This document shows, one piece after another, positions 1 through 9,735 of a stretch of DNA of 64,000 nt. This DNA comes from Isochrysis galbana (lineage: Eukaryota > Haptophyta > Isochrysidales > Isochrysidaceae): positions 4,568,159 to 4,632,158 of the forward strand of contig CM030935.1 in assembly GCA_018136815.1 (NCBI GenBank), in the 5' to 3' direction. The notes under the pieces were generated by a model. That model ran no database searches, was not told where the DNA came from, and saw only the letters and a list, made by a program, of their open reading frames with translations. The translations under genes were made by a program, and so were the position numbers. Positions within the stretch are counted from its first letter, which is position 1. Each line of letters starts with the position of its first letter.

Positions 1-1260
1 CGCTTTCCCCCAGATCTCTCTGATATCTTTCTCCCTCGTACTCCACCTCTCTTCTTTTCCATTTTATCTCCGTCTTCCGATACCCCTTCCTCTCTCCCCC
101 CCTCTTCACTCTCTCTCTTCTCCAGGATGGGGGAGTGGAGCGAGATGGCGAACCGTGGATGTTCGATTGATGTGTACGTGTCTTTTGCTCTGAGCGGCAG
201 AAAGAATGGGCGGTGATGGGTGGGGGAGCTTGCGGAAAACAGTGGAAAGGGGGCACGAGGGGAGAGGAGAGAGAGAGAGAGAGGGCGTTGCGGCGACAAA
301 AGCGTAACCACCGTGAGCTTTGGCGTAGCCGTCTTCCCCCTTCCGGTATTGTGAGTTGTTATTGTATCACATTTTTCTCGAGAGGGCTGCAGTAATGTTG
401 CTGTCAGCATGGGTCTGCAGTCTGCTGTCACCCATGGGGGTGCCAGCATGGCTCCTGTGTGTGGTGTGGCCGGGGCCACGGGCCGTGTGGCGCGACCGGG
501 GTCGCACGCACCTGCTCGGCCGCAGATGTGGCGGACGCGGTCGCCACGCGGTCGCTTTGACTGCGATTGTCGACTGCGACGTATTGCGTACCGGTCCTGT
601 TGTATTCAGGCCTCCTGGCATGAATATTTCGGAATGGGTACGTGCCTTCGTCGTTATATATCGTCTTCTATGTTCGTCTTGGTCACTCAAGGCGTGCAAA
701 TTCGGATTCTCCCTGGGCTCAAATCCTGGCATCCTGGCACATGGCACAGTGTGAGATTCTGGTGCCAAAAGGTGACAATAAGGGCTCGCTCCAGCGGCTA
801 TCTCCCCGGGTGCCGGGGACTTAGCCGCTGCAGCGGCCGCGGAGGCCCGCCGCGCGCCGCTCCCCTCCCCCCCCCTCCCCCCACTCCTTGCTCTGGCAGC
901 CCAGCTTGCCACATGCATGGGTGTACTCGCGCGGCCAACACCAAAGGTAGCAGTCCCCCCCACGCTGCCTGCCGCGATGTGCCCCTTCACGCTCCCCGCG
1001 CTCGCCTCCAGGTCGTTCTCGCACCCCCCCCTTCGCAGCGCGCATACGAGCGCCAGAAGCCATGTGCGAGCAGCGCGCGCGCAGCGCGAGCCCCCCGCCC
1101 GGCCTTGGCCTGGGTGTGCCATACCCAGCACCTGACCCTGCCCCAGCCCACACCCGCCTCGCGCCTCGCAGCAAGCTTCCCTGGCTGAAAAGTCAGAGTT
1201 GGCGTCTCTCTCGGCAGGCGCGGCCGGTCAGCAGATCGGCTACAGGGCTCGAAGGGGTCA
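1..1260. other. Unassigned GC-rich DNA
   Basis: The first 120 bases are strongly pyrimidine-rich. Overlapping long open frames exist on both strands between about 360 and 1190, but they are Arg/Ala/Pro-rich mirror images of each other, as expected from GC-rich DNA. I see no domain, signal peptide or convincing splice-supported gene. Confidence 0.4.
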
Positions 1261-1273
1261 AATTGGGGGGCGG

Positions 1274-1353
1274 GGGAGTGGAGGTGTAGAAAGTTTTCCT
1301 ACGTGAGTAGAAAGTAGAGGGTGCCTGCCCACGGCCGCGTGTGCGGTGAGACG
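1274..1353 (+). repeat. Dispersed repeat R2, copy 1
   Basis: This stretch recurs in inverse orientation at 39,478-39,552. The two differ by a 6-base insertion and very few substitutions. A shorter related piece (GTGTAGAAAGT...CTACGTGA) lies at 20,155-20,185, at the 3' end of the LINE remnant there. It is probably the untranslated tail of a retroelement family. Confidence 0.75.
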
Positions 1354-1551
1354 ATTAAAAGGTTTAATTAATTAAGTGTTTGTTGAGTCTTGTTGGGGGC
1401 AAGATCGTCACCAATCAGGCTAAAGCTAGCTGCACGCGCTCTGGGCGCTTGCATGCTCTATCGCTGGATCCCGCAGAGAGGGTATGATAGATCTCGGATG
1501 AGGATGGTGTGGTTGCGCCCACATCAACGCAGGCTAGGATTTCTACGAATA

Positions 1552-3274
1552 TCAAACGAGCAGAAGCATAACCAACGAGAGCACCGACAATGCGGCAGCG
1601 CCGACGGACGGCACCAATAGCAGATTCCTTTTCAGACCAAAGATCCCGGCCTGCGCACGAAGATAGCTTAGCACAACATAGGTCGTCGCCCAGCCTAGGG
1701 AGAGCATCGCTCGAGCAAGTTGAGGCGTCGAGGCGTAATCCGGCGGCTCGAAGACCTCGTGCGGATCGCTAATCGTCGCCCCGGTCCATAGCGCCTGCGG
1801 CCGTACAGGAGGGGTGAGAGTGGGACTGGTGCTGGTGATCATCGCTCAGGGGTACCAAGGTGGCGATGTAAAGAGACGCTCTGAGGCAGCTTGACACCGC
1901 AGGGCACCATCATCTCGAGTGCCTCGCGACACACATGCATGCCGACAGTTAGTGTGAGCATTCCAACGACGAAAAATGCGAGCGCACGTGGCCCCTCTTC
2001 GGCCGGACACTCGGCCTCACGCCGGAGGACGAGGCCGGCGACTCGGCGTGGCGCGGCAGCTGTGATGAAGCCGAGAAGACTCAGGACGATGGCGGTTCTA
2101 AAGAGGTGGGTGGGGAGGGGGTCCGTCAAGTGTGAGCAATCACCCACTTAGCCCTCACTAAGTGCCTCAACGCGGCGGCAACACCCTGCTGTTGCGACGC
2201 GAGGTGCAGTACGACGACGCCACTAGGCTAGCGCGCACTGCATCGTATAGACCACACGCCGCGCCTCGAGACGGCGTGAGACTCACATCCAAAAGTCGGC
2301 AGTGCGTGCGGTGGGCCCGCGCAGGCCGTGGAACAGCCAAGGCAAGGACGACCCCTCGATCATGAAAGCCATGATTTGGACATACACAAAGAGGCGAGGG
2401 AATCGGTAAGTCAGCAAGTACGTCGAGACGATGAAGAAGGAGAGCGAGAGAAGCAGCACAAGCCTGCGTGAGCCAGAGCCGTTGTTGGGATTCTGCATGA
2501 GGCATTTGCGCTTCGGATGCAGTACTAATCAAGGCTAGCAGTGCATAGGCCCAGACATGTAGACGGCGAACGGTGAGCCCGAGCGCGGGGCAACGATGGG
2601 TGCAGCACGACCAGTGCGCGTTGTACATGGCTGAGGAGCAGTGCATGGGCTCACATGTACATGCCGATTGGCTCCTCCTGGAGCAGCTGGTAGGCGCGTC
2701 TCCTGCGGAAGGCTTCGGTGGGCAACATTGAGACGACAAACGGAGGACTGACCTGGTTCTCCCCGCGGAAGGCCGACCCGCCGGAGGTCGAGCCCCCAGG
2801 TGCCGTGGACGCCCCTCCACCATCATCGGTGCTGACACCCGTGCTCCGGCCGACGCCATCGATCAGGCCAGTCGTCGCCTCGGATGACTCGTCTGTTGAG
2901 CGGCGCGCAGGCTGCACTCTCTCCCACCAGCCTGCGCGTCTGGCGGTCTCGCTCTCGCGGATGCGCAGCGCGTGGGCCTTTGGATCGATGGTGATGCTCG
3001 GTCGTAGGCGCGCGCCCGCCACCGTGCCTCCTGAAGGGCATCTCGCTGCCTCCTCCGCCGAGCGAGAGCGGATGCGGAGCGGTGGAGAGCCACGACGGGC
3101 AAGCGAATGCGGCTGCAGATGAGCGACGGCGCCTAGCTCGAGGCTGTCGTCGCGGCAGGGAGAGGGTGAACCGAAACCCCGCCGCCGAAAGATCGGGCTC
3201 GCGGCTGGTGCCCGGTAGCCCGAGCCCTGGGCGACCGGAGGGGCCGCGCCGCCGCCGCCGCCGGCCATCGCCAT
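1552..3274 (-). CDS. Spliced multi-pass membrane protein, family not recognised
   Basis: Model of four exons: 3274-2753, 2492-2287, 2097-1908 and 1794-1552, about 386 residues. Supporting joins are a CAG|GTCAGT donor in phase 0 to a TGCAG acceptor in phase 0, then AT|GTGAGT in phase 2 to CTTTAG in matching phase. The third donor (GTGCCC) is a guess. Exon 1 encodes a disordered Gly/Ser/Arg-rich cytosolic N-terminus with ATG at 3274. Exons 2-4 carry about six hydrophobic segments, for example LVLLLSLSFFIVSTYLLTY and ALAFFVVGMLTLTVGMHV. A stretch in exon 2 (EGSSLPWLFHGLR) faintly recalls TLC-domain proteins (TRAM/LAG1/CLN8), but this is too weak to name it. An additional exon inside 2,490-2,750 is possible. 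Confidence 0.55.
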
Positions 3275-3500
3275 CGCCGCGAGTTTCTCTCGCAAGGAGG
3301 GTCACACGCTTGTAGCTTTAGAAAGGCTTTAAGGAAGGGGGGGAGCTTTTACTCCTAGTATATGCCTTAAAAGGGGTTTTCCGGCGCTTGCCTATCGGCT
3401 GGGGCACTCTGCACCCTGGGAACCAGTCCATCCGTCAATCCATGCAAACGTCTTTCGATTCGTGATCACCAGTGGCGTTGAGGTGCTCAAGACACTTTTA

Positions 3501-3568
3501 TTCCCCCCCCCCCCGTACCCCGTACCCCGTAACCCGTGTACCCGAGGTACCCCGTGACCGTGAACCGT
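3501..3568. repeat. Small (CCCCGTA)n minisatellite
   Basis: A C12 run is followed by tandem CCCCGTA units and degenerate derivatives (AACCCGTGTACCC, GAGGTACCCCGTGACC). It sits in the gap between two genes transcribed leftward. No gene is seen in 3,300-3,700. Confidence 0.7.
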
Positions 3569-3726
3569 GGATCTGTCACCTTTAATTTGTAGTGCATGTA
3601 GTAGGGAGTAGGGTGGACACACCATACACCATGCTGGCTTTAAATTCGCCACAACTACGACCTCTTTAATGGTTACCACGACCTCGCCCGACCGATAGAC
3701 CTATCGCCAGCCTCCCCTCTTCGCCC

Positions 3727-3890
3727 GAGGCGGCTTGCCTTCATTTGGTCTCCTTTCCCTCAGGGTTTCTTCCCCTCCCGCGGGGACTCTCACCCTACCA
3801 TGAGCCCCCCCGCGAGCACCCCGAAAGAGAGGCCCAGGAGCACCCCGTACGCGACGAGAACGGCGTCGCCTTGGCTCGGCATGAGGGCGC
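3727..3890. repeat. 164-bp segment duplicated at 27,043-27,206
   Basis: The two segments align without gaps at a constant offset of 23,316 and differ at only three positions. Here the segment holds the last codons and 3' flank of the cytochrome b561 gene, so this is the likely source copy. Confidence 0.95.
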
Positions 3891-4840
3891 GCCCCGAGAG
3901 GGCCTGGTAGACGCCCACGCGCCCACGCCGAGCACGGCGTAGCCCGTCCCCTTGTGCGCGACCCGCCACACGGCGCGGCGTGCGGTGCGGGCGCCGGGCG
4001 TGCCGCGCACGAGCGCGTTGAGCGGCTGCAGCAGGGCGAGGGCGAAGGCGACGATCCCGAGCGTGTGATGGGGGTGCGAGAAGTGGCGCCCTCGGGGCAC
4101 CGACGCGACGGCGAGCGCGACGCCGGCGGCGGCCACCGCAAGGCCGCTTCCCTGAGAGATCGGGGGGGGGGAGTGCGTTGTTGGGGTTTCCTCCCTTTTT
4201 GGGTGGGAGGGAGGGCCGATTGGGGGCGCGAGGAGGGAGAAACACACCTGCACCACGCGATGCACACGGAGCCAGCGGCCGCCGGTGAGCCGGAGCCGGG
4301 AGCGCCAAGCGAGCGAGAAAAAGGCGCCCGAGGGGAGGAGCACGCCCCACGCGACGGACATGAGCACACCGTGGGCGAGCAGCGGCAGGGTGGGCGGGGA
4401 CGCGGAGGAAGGGGCGAGGACGCGGGGGAGGAAGGGGGCGAGGGCGCGGAGATAGGGGGCGAGGACACGGGGGAGGAAGGGGCCGAGAGAGGGGTCGTAC
4501 CCACCGCGAGCGGCGGCGGCGCGCAGACAGGCATGCTCCTCGAGGTCCTCGACGACTCGTCTCCCGCGAGCGAGATGTCGTCGGTAGAGAAGCCGAGCAG
4601 CTCGCCCTCGTCCACACCGACGCTCCACACACAGCAGGGGTCCCCCAGCTCCATCCCGTTGCTCTGCCCGTCGCTGTCCGTGTCCGCGAGGCAGAGAGAG
4701 GTGGTCCACGCCCTGCCTTCGTCGCGGAAGGCGAATCGGAAGGCGGCGTGCGTCGGGTTGTTGACCTTGTGCCCCGTGTCCTTGCCGTTGACGCGGCCGT
4801 TGGGCACGAGCCGCTCGTAGCTCTCATAGCCGACCCAGCG
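3790..4840 (-). CDS. Temptin-domain/cytochrome b561 membrane protein, probably damaged
   Basis: The N-terminal part matches the temptin Cys-rich domain: an IPNG-like VPNG, GHK, WTTSLC, then a DTDSDGQ...ELGDPCC signature. The second part is a cytochrome b561 core with four candidate haem-ligand histidines in HGVLM, RVHRVVQ, HHTLG and VAHKG. Such fusions are membrane ferric- or monodehydroascorbate-reductase-like proteins of secretory membranes; the function here is inferred. A clear intron (CAG|GTGTGT to CTCTCAG, roughly 4,245-4,157) separates the second and third histidines. Three problems: the signal-peptide exon is missing and a copia remnant abuts the CTCAG acceptor at 4,841; the temptin and b561 parts are in different frames with no obvious AG acceptor in the Pro-rich linker; and the last segment (ALSGRALMPSQGD) needs a one-base shift near 3,910. 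It may be a pseudogene. Confidence 0.7.
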
Positions 4841-4854
4841 CTGAGGCCGAATAT

Positions 4855-5240
4855 TTCGGAGCCATGCTCACGGCGAAAGACCTCATATTCATTCGCGAGT
4901 TGCTCACTGATCTAGGTGTCGTGCAAAATGCACCTTCAGTTGTCTACTCCGATTCCAAGTCCGCCGTCGATATGGCGTTCGACCCCGTTGCGTTCAAGAA
5001 AACAAAACACATTCTTCGCGCTGGTGCTTCTCTGCGCGACCTAGTGGCAAAACAGGACCTCACGTTGAAACACATCAGTGGCACCAATATGGTGGCAGAC
5101 ATACTCACCAAACCGTGCCCGCGCAATCAATTCCACCGCCTGCTCACAACATCCTTGACTCTTTCTCGAAAACCCATACTTAAGTCATCACGAGCCAAGC
5201 ATTGTAAACGTCGCACTCCGTACTCCGTTTAGGAGGGGGT
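4855..5240 (+). mobile_element. Ty1/copia RNase H remnant
   Basis: One open frame (4,864-5,232) encodes the C-terminal end of a copia-type RNase H. It shows SDSKSAVDMAFDPV, KKTKHI, and GTNMVADILTKP followed by FHRLL, all standard for the Pol C-terminus. A purine run (AGGAGGGGG, about 5,231-5,239) directly after the stop looks like a polypurine tract, so the 3' LTR would start about there. No matching 5' parts (gag, integrase, RT) are present. The fragment begins within 15 bases of the b561 gene's 5' splice-acceptor side. Confidence 0.85.
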
Positions 5241-5407
5241 ATCACCGATGGGTCCCTTGTCTCTCGCCCCCCTTTGATCTCTTTTTACTTCCTTAGTCCA
5301 AATAGGATTTCTCTTCACGTGAGGAGAGGCGACGGGCCCCTCTCTTGTTTCCTCTTTTCTCTCCTGCTCACCCCCCTTCTTGCGCGTATCCCGTTACGTT
5401 AGTTGTC

Positions 5408-5527
5408 TACGTGTTACCGTGAATGTGCGCGTGATAGTGGTGTGAGAGAATTGTAAGAGGATTCTACGTGTTACCGTGAATGTGCGCGTGATAGTGATAG
5501 TGGTGTTAGAGAATTGTGAGAGGATTT
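5408..5527 (+). repeat. Tandem duplication in putative copia LTR
   Basis: A unit starting CTACGTGTTACCGTGAATGT occurs twice, at 5,408 and 5,465. The second copy carries an extra GATAGT. It lies inside the region expected to be the 3' LTR of the copia remnant. From 5,530 to 6,430 I see no supported gene. Confidence 0.8.
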
Positions 5528-6435
5528 TTATCCGCAACTGTTCTGGAGAGAGCGCGAGCGATGGCGTCGCTCTCCCTCCTCATGGCCGCCCTGGTTACTG
5601 TGATGATACCAGGGCGATAAGAGTCTAGGGACACATTTTTAGGGGGTGGCGATACGGCCAATGAGCAATGAGGTAAAGTTGAGGGGTAGAATTGTATTTG
5701 TACCAAAATAGACAAGAGGTGTAAAAAAATAGGTGAGGGGGTAAAAAGTAAAAAAAGGGGAACCTCGAACCTCGAGTTGCACCCTCTTTCACGCTCGCAG
5801 TGATGGCCGGGTCGATGGGCGCAAAAGGGGTCGGGATTGGGATTGGGATGGGAGTGAGTATCGCGCTGTACATCCTCGTCCTCCTTGCGCACTATGGAAA
5901 CTGAATTCTGCTACCACCTGTCGACTTTCCGAAGATAGACATAGACAAGATGTCCCTGGCCCGGCAAGCGATAAAGAATTTGGATATATAGGATAAAGGC
6001 CGCGCTGAAGAAGAAGTGAACCCTCCACGCCCTCGTTCGGGCAACGGGAAAGGGGGGGGGGGGCAATAAAATTCATGCGGGCTTGCAAGAAAAAACCGAA
6101 CCCGAGGTTTCAATCTCTCACATAAACGACATATGCACTGGACGCAACATTCGAAAGCATCCACGTAGGCTAGGTGGCTAGGAGCAAGGAGAATTATAGG
6201 GCAACGGATTAGGCCATCGCAACGGAGAGAAAAGGCAGCTGAAGAAGAAGATGCACACGCGGTTGTACTCTATTAGATTTCAGGTGCCATGAGTGCAAGT
6301 GGTTGCACTACATCGCCCACCAATGTCGTGCCCACGACGGCGCGGCTGTCCCGCCACCACCAGACGTCCTGTTCACATCTCGCCTAGACAGCCGTACGGC
6401 ACACCAAAGCCTCCGCGAGGCGACGTTGGCTCTTC

Positions 6436-8155
6436 CTATTGCTCCATCGGGAGGGGTTGACTACCTTCGGCGATGAGGCGCTCGTCGAGCCACTTGTGGT
6501 ATGATCGGTTGATTTCAGCCTCGGTCAGATTGCCGCCGAGAGTAATGGGCAGAGAAGCCTTGGGCACCACCTTGTGCATCGAGGAGAGGTCCTACAGCCA
6601 AAGGGTGTAACGCGCGCAGGCCCATAAACAGCGCACGTCAGGCGGCGCGGTGCGCGGCGGCGCGACCAGGTACATTCCATCACAACACTGCTAGTAGGGC
6701 GGCCGCCGGGCCGTTTTACGCTGATTCCGACGCTGACCGGCATGACGTGCGCGGCGTGGCAACTTCGGAGGGCGCACCTTTGAAGAGACAAGGTGCACCT
6801 TGCAACGCAGGTCGGGGCTCATGAAGCACCACAAGGCGAACCACACAAAGTACAAGTACCAAGGTGCGTCAATGAGCCACATGTCGGCAAAGCGGAACGG
6901 GAAGCCTGTCTTCATGGCCTTCATCTTTTCCTTTTGGAGCTGCGCACCGTCGACAGGAGTACACGTGTGAGAGGGGAGCGCGCGGTCAGCGATGGCACAA
7001 ACGGGCCGTCTACGCTGCACTCGGAGCAAAGGCGCCTGCGACGCTGCGCGGACATGCTGCGGTCGATATCTTGGTGCGCGAGGCCCGCACACTCGAGCAA
7101 CGATTGCCCCTGCACCTGTCGGATATCCCCCCGCGACTCGAGCTGCTTCAGAAGTGAAAACGAGTACCCTGACAAGTTATAAACTACACCGACTCCGCAC
7201 ACCTGACGAGGCGGAAGGTCGATGGGGGTGGAGCAATTGCTCGATAGCACGGGCCACGCGCGGCAAGGAATACAGCTCGCCCTTTGCGTCCACCTGCGTG
7301 TTAGGCTCGAGGGCCATTTGATCGAGCAGGTACTGCATCCCCAAAATCCACTGCTTGATCTGTGCACCGCAGGGTGGGAAGGCCCAGTCAGAGCACCTGT
7401 GGCGGCCGAGGTGCCACTGCAGGAGAGGATGGGGAAGCCGGAAAGTGCGCGAGGTGCGTGCTGTTGCCCACAGGATGCTGCCTGATCGAGCAGAAGAGCT
7501 CGTCGACGCTCTTGAGATAAAGGATCGCCGCCCCGTTCACGTCGCGCCCGGGAAGCAGCTTGATGGCTGAGCAGCTGAGGAAGGGCGCCACGTCCTTGAG
7601 ATGAAGGTTCCAAAATGACAGCTCACTAGTTTGCATCGCGGCTTCGCATGCTGGACCCGGCGTGGCCGCGTCTGACTTCTCCTCCGTCTTTTTTTGGCCG
7701 CCCCACTCGCCACCGAAGTCGGGAGGCAGACCCTCCAGCACCTGGGGGAGGTGGAGGTGCAGGCGTCCGACCGCACTCGCTCAGCCCCACACAAGTGCGA
7801 TTCTGAGAAGTGCTCCTCCGCGAAGTCTTGAGGCGGAGCGCTTTGGCACGCGGCTGCGCACATGGCAGGGCTCGTGTCGGTGGAGGCTCACATTGATCCA
7901 TCGCAGGTAGCCCACCACGTTGGCGGTCGCCTCAGCTACCCGGTACTTCCTCAGACGGAGGAATCTGAGGAGCCAGAGGTCATACATCGAGGCAGAGCGG
8001 CGGAGCCCGTCGGCAACATCTGCGTTGGTTGCGATCGCTGCAGCGCGCACCAGCTCTTCCTTCAGTCTCGCGCTCATCGCCTCGACGAGCGGCTCCGACT
8101 CGCCCAGCTCGTCCTCTGCACGTCGTCGGCTGAGCGACGACAGCTCCGCTGCCAT
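6436..8155 (-). CDS. SEC14-like CRAL-TRIO lipid-binding protein
   Basis: Six exons give a 334-residue protein: 8155-7892, 7741-7472, 7359-7294, 7202-7116, 6939-6778 and 6591-6436. All joins are phase 0 with GT-AG borders. Residues about 60-88 form the CRAL-TRIO N-domain (LWLLRFLRLRKYRVAEAT, YLRWIN). The lipid-binding fold follows: ELSFWNLHLKDV, a KLLPGRDVNG strand, MQYLLDQMAL, VCGVGVVYNLSGYSF, FPFRFADMWLIDAPW and the closing LPITLGGNLT. Family members bind phosphatidylinositol, phosphatidylcholine or other hydrophobic ligands and move or present them between membranes. There is no signal peptide, so it is probably cytosolic. The start ATG lies only 20 bases from a 300-bp dinucleotide array. 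Ligand specificity cannot be read from sequence. Confidence 0.88.
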
Positions 8156-8172
8156 TGGGGGGGAGAGTTCTC

Positions 8173-8480
<308 letters not shown>

Positions 8481-8626
8481 CTCCCTCTCTTTGCCTGTTA
8501 GCCTCGCTCTCAGGCCCTCAGGCTCTCCCTCGTCCGTCCGCCCGCCGCCCTCCCTTCGCGCGCGCTCTCTCTCTCCCCTCTCGCTCTCGTCTCCCCTCTC
8601 CATCGTGCGCTAGGGGTAGGCCAAAA

Positions 8627-8717
8627 TATCCGGATATGTGAATTGGATATTTGGGTGGGGTTTTGCCCAACTGGATATTTTTGGATATTTTTGGATATCT
8701 GCTGGATATTTGGGTGG
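8627..8717. repeat. GGATAT word island 1
   Basis: Six GGATAT words plus one ATATCC lie in about 95 bases of AT-rich DNA, separated by irregular spacers. Related islands are at 49,620-49,775, 51,535-51,725 and 53,084-53,160. Confidence 0.75.
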
Positions 8718-8799
8718 CTCAAGGCTCAAGCGGGAGAGGCGCGTGCCCCATGAGCCATGAGCGGGCAACGGTGGGGGCAGGGGGGCAAGGCTAGGGATT

Positions 8800-8910
8800 G
8801 GCTGGAGCAGTTATCCAGATAACTTTGTTAATTGCCACTAACTGCCCTTGTGAGGCGCCAAGCAGTTATCTAACTGCCCCGTGATGCGTCCGTCGAGCAA
8901 GTAACTCAGT
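8800..8910. repeat. AGTTATC/TAACTG word island
   Basis: The words AGTTATC, AGATAACT and TAACTG recur in both orientations with irregular spacing. AGTTATCTAACTG is itself an imperfect palindrome. It sits between the CT array and the hAT fragment. Confidence 0.65.
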
Positions 8911-9078
8911 TAATTTCCGTCCGTGGAGGTGAGCGGGTGGTTTTTCACTGTGCGCGCGTGCGCGCGCGCTCGGCGTCGAGCGTCGGCGCGTCGACGGTCG
9001 ACGGCCAAACAAAGAACAAAGGACAGGACAAACAAAAACAAAGAACCAAGATCTTTAGCTCTTTAGTATTAACCTTTC

Positions 9079-9735
9079 TCAAGTAAGTCCCAAACACCCC
9101 ACACCCCACATCACACACACACCCCATACGCACGGACGCACGGACGCACGGTAGCCCGCCACCTCAATCGGTATATTGAACGCGGCGAATAAGGAATTTT
9201 CGAGAGTCGAGTCTTTCGCAGACTTCTGCAGGTCGCCGTGCATCTTGCCAGCCGCCGAAAAGATGCGTTCCACACCCGCAGACGAGGCGGGCGCCGAGAA
9301 GTATTGCTTAACCATCTTCGCGAGCGCCGGCCATTGGTACTCCTTTGCCCGCCACCAGACCAACACATCGATGTCGAGGTCGGGTTCCTCGGGATCGGCG
9401 AGGTATTCGTCGAGCTCATCAAACTCCAGCGCCGCCAGCTGCGGCGCAGCCTTCTTTACGCGTGGCCCGAGCAAACTTCCGAGCGAGACCTTGCGCTTCT
9501 TGAGCAAAGGATTGACCTCCGTGCCTTTGGCGTCAGCAAGCTCCTTGCTGCCCACCTCAATGCTCTCGGTGGTGACGAATGAAGTAGCCGAGCTCGAGCT
9601 TGCTGGCGTGGTACCTAAATCGAGCACGGGCGCCGGGCCTCCTCCTAATCTCGCTTGCGCTAGAGTAGATGCTAATTTATGTTTTGCTCCATTCAAATTG
9701 TATGTTGCAATCCTTAGATCATTATTATTCACCAT
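9079..9735 (-). CDS. Chimeric frame: LINE ORF2 start fused to hAT transposase C-terminus
   Basis: The first residues (NNNDLRIATYNLNGA) are the start of an apurinic-endonuclease domain, as at the N-terminus of non-LTR retrotransposon ORF2. It overlaps the end of the upstream ORF1 by 11 bases. After about 30 residues (near 9,640) the same frame changes to a hAT-family transposase C-terminus with LVWWRAKEYQWPALAKM, SSAGVERIFSAAG and a final dimerisation helix. No catalytic part of either enzyme is present. The hAT part ends near 9,160 and the frame then runs into unrelated sequence. It is best read as a chance in-frame junction of two broken elements. Confidence 0.8.
   Translation of the reverse strand: MVNNNDLRIATYNLNGAKHKLASTLAQARLGGGPAPVLDLGTTPASSSSATSFVTTESIEVGSKELADAKGTEVNPLLKKRKVSLGSLLGPRVKKAAPQLAALEFDELDEYLADPEEPDLDIDVLVWWRAKEYQWPALAKMVKQYFSAPASSAGVERIFSAAGKMHGDLQKSAKDSTLENSLFAAFNIPIEVAGYRASVRPCVWGVCVMWGVGCLGLT

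Noticed and set aside
367-1188. Long overlapping open frames on both strands
   Set aside because: They mirror each other in GC-rich DNA and show Arg/Ala/Pro bias, no domain and no splice support.
2631-2654. A 24-nt intron (GTGAGC...CTCCTCAG) in the 5' membrane-protein gene
   Set aside because: It is too short and the frame after it stops quickly. The CAG|GTCAGT donor at 2,752 joins in frame to the exon at 2,492.
7184-7202. An apparent 19-nt intron in the SEC14 gene (GTGTGC...GTGTAG)
   Set aside because: A better model ends the exon at CAG|GTGGAC (7,293) and starts the next at the pyrimidine-rich acceptor before 7,202. This keeps phase 0 and gives VCGVGVVYNLSGYSF, a proper CRAL-TRIO strand.
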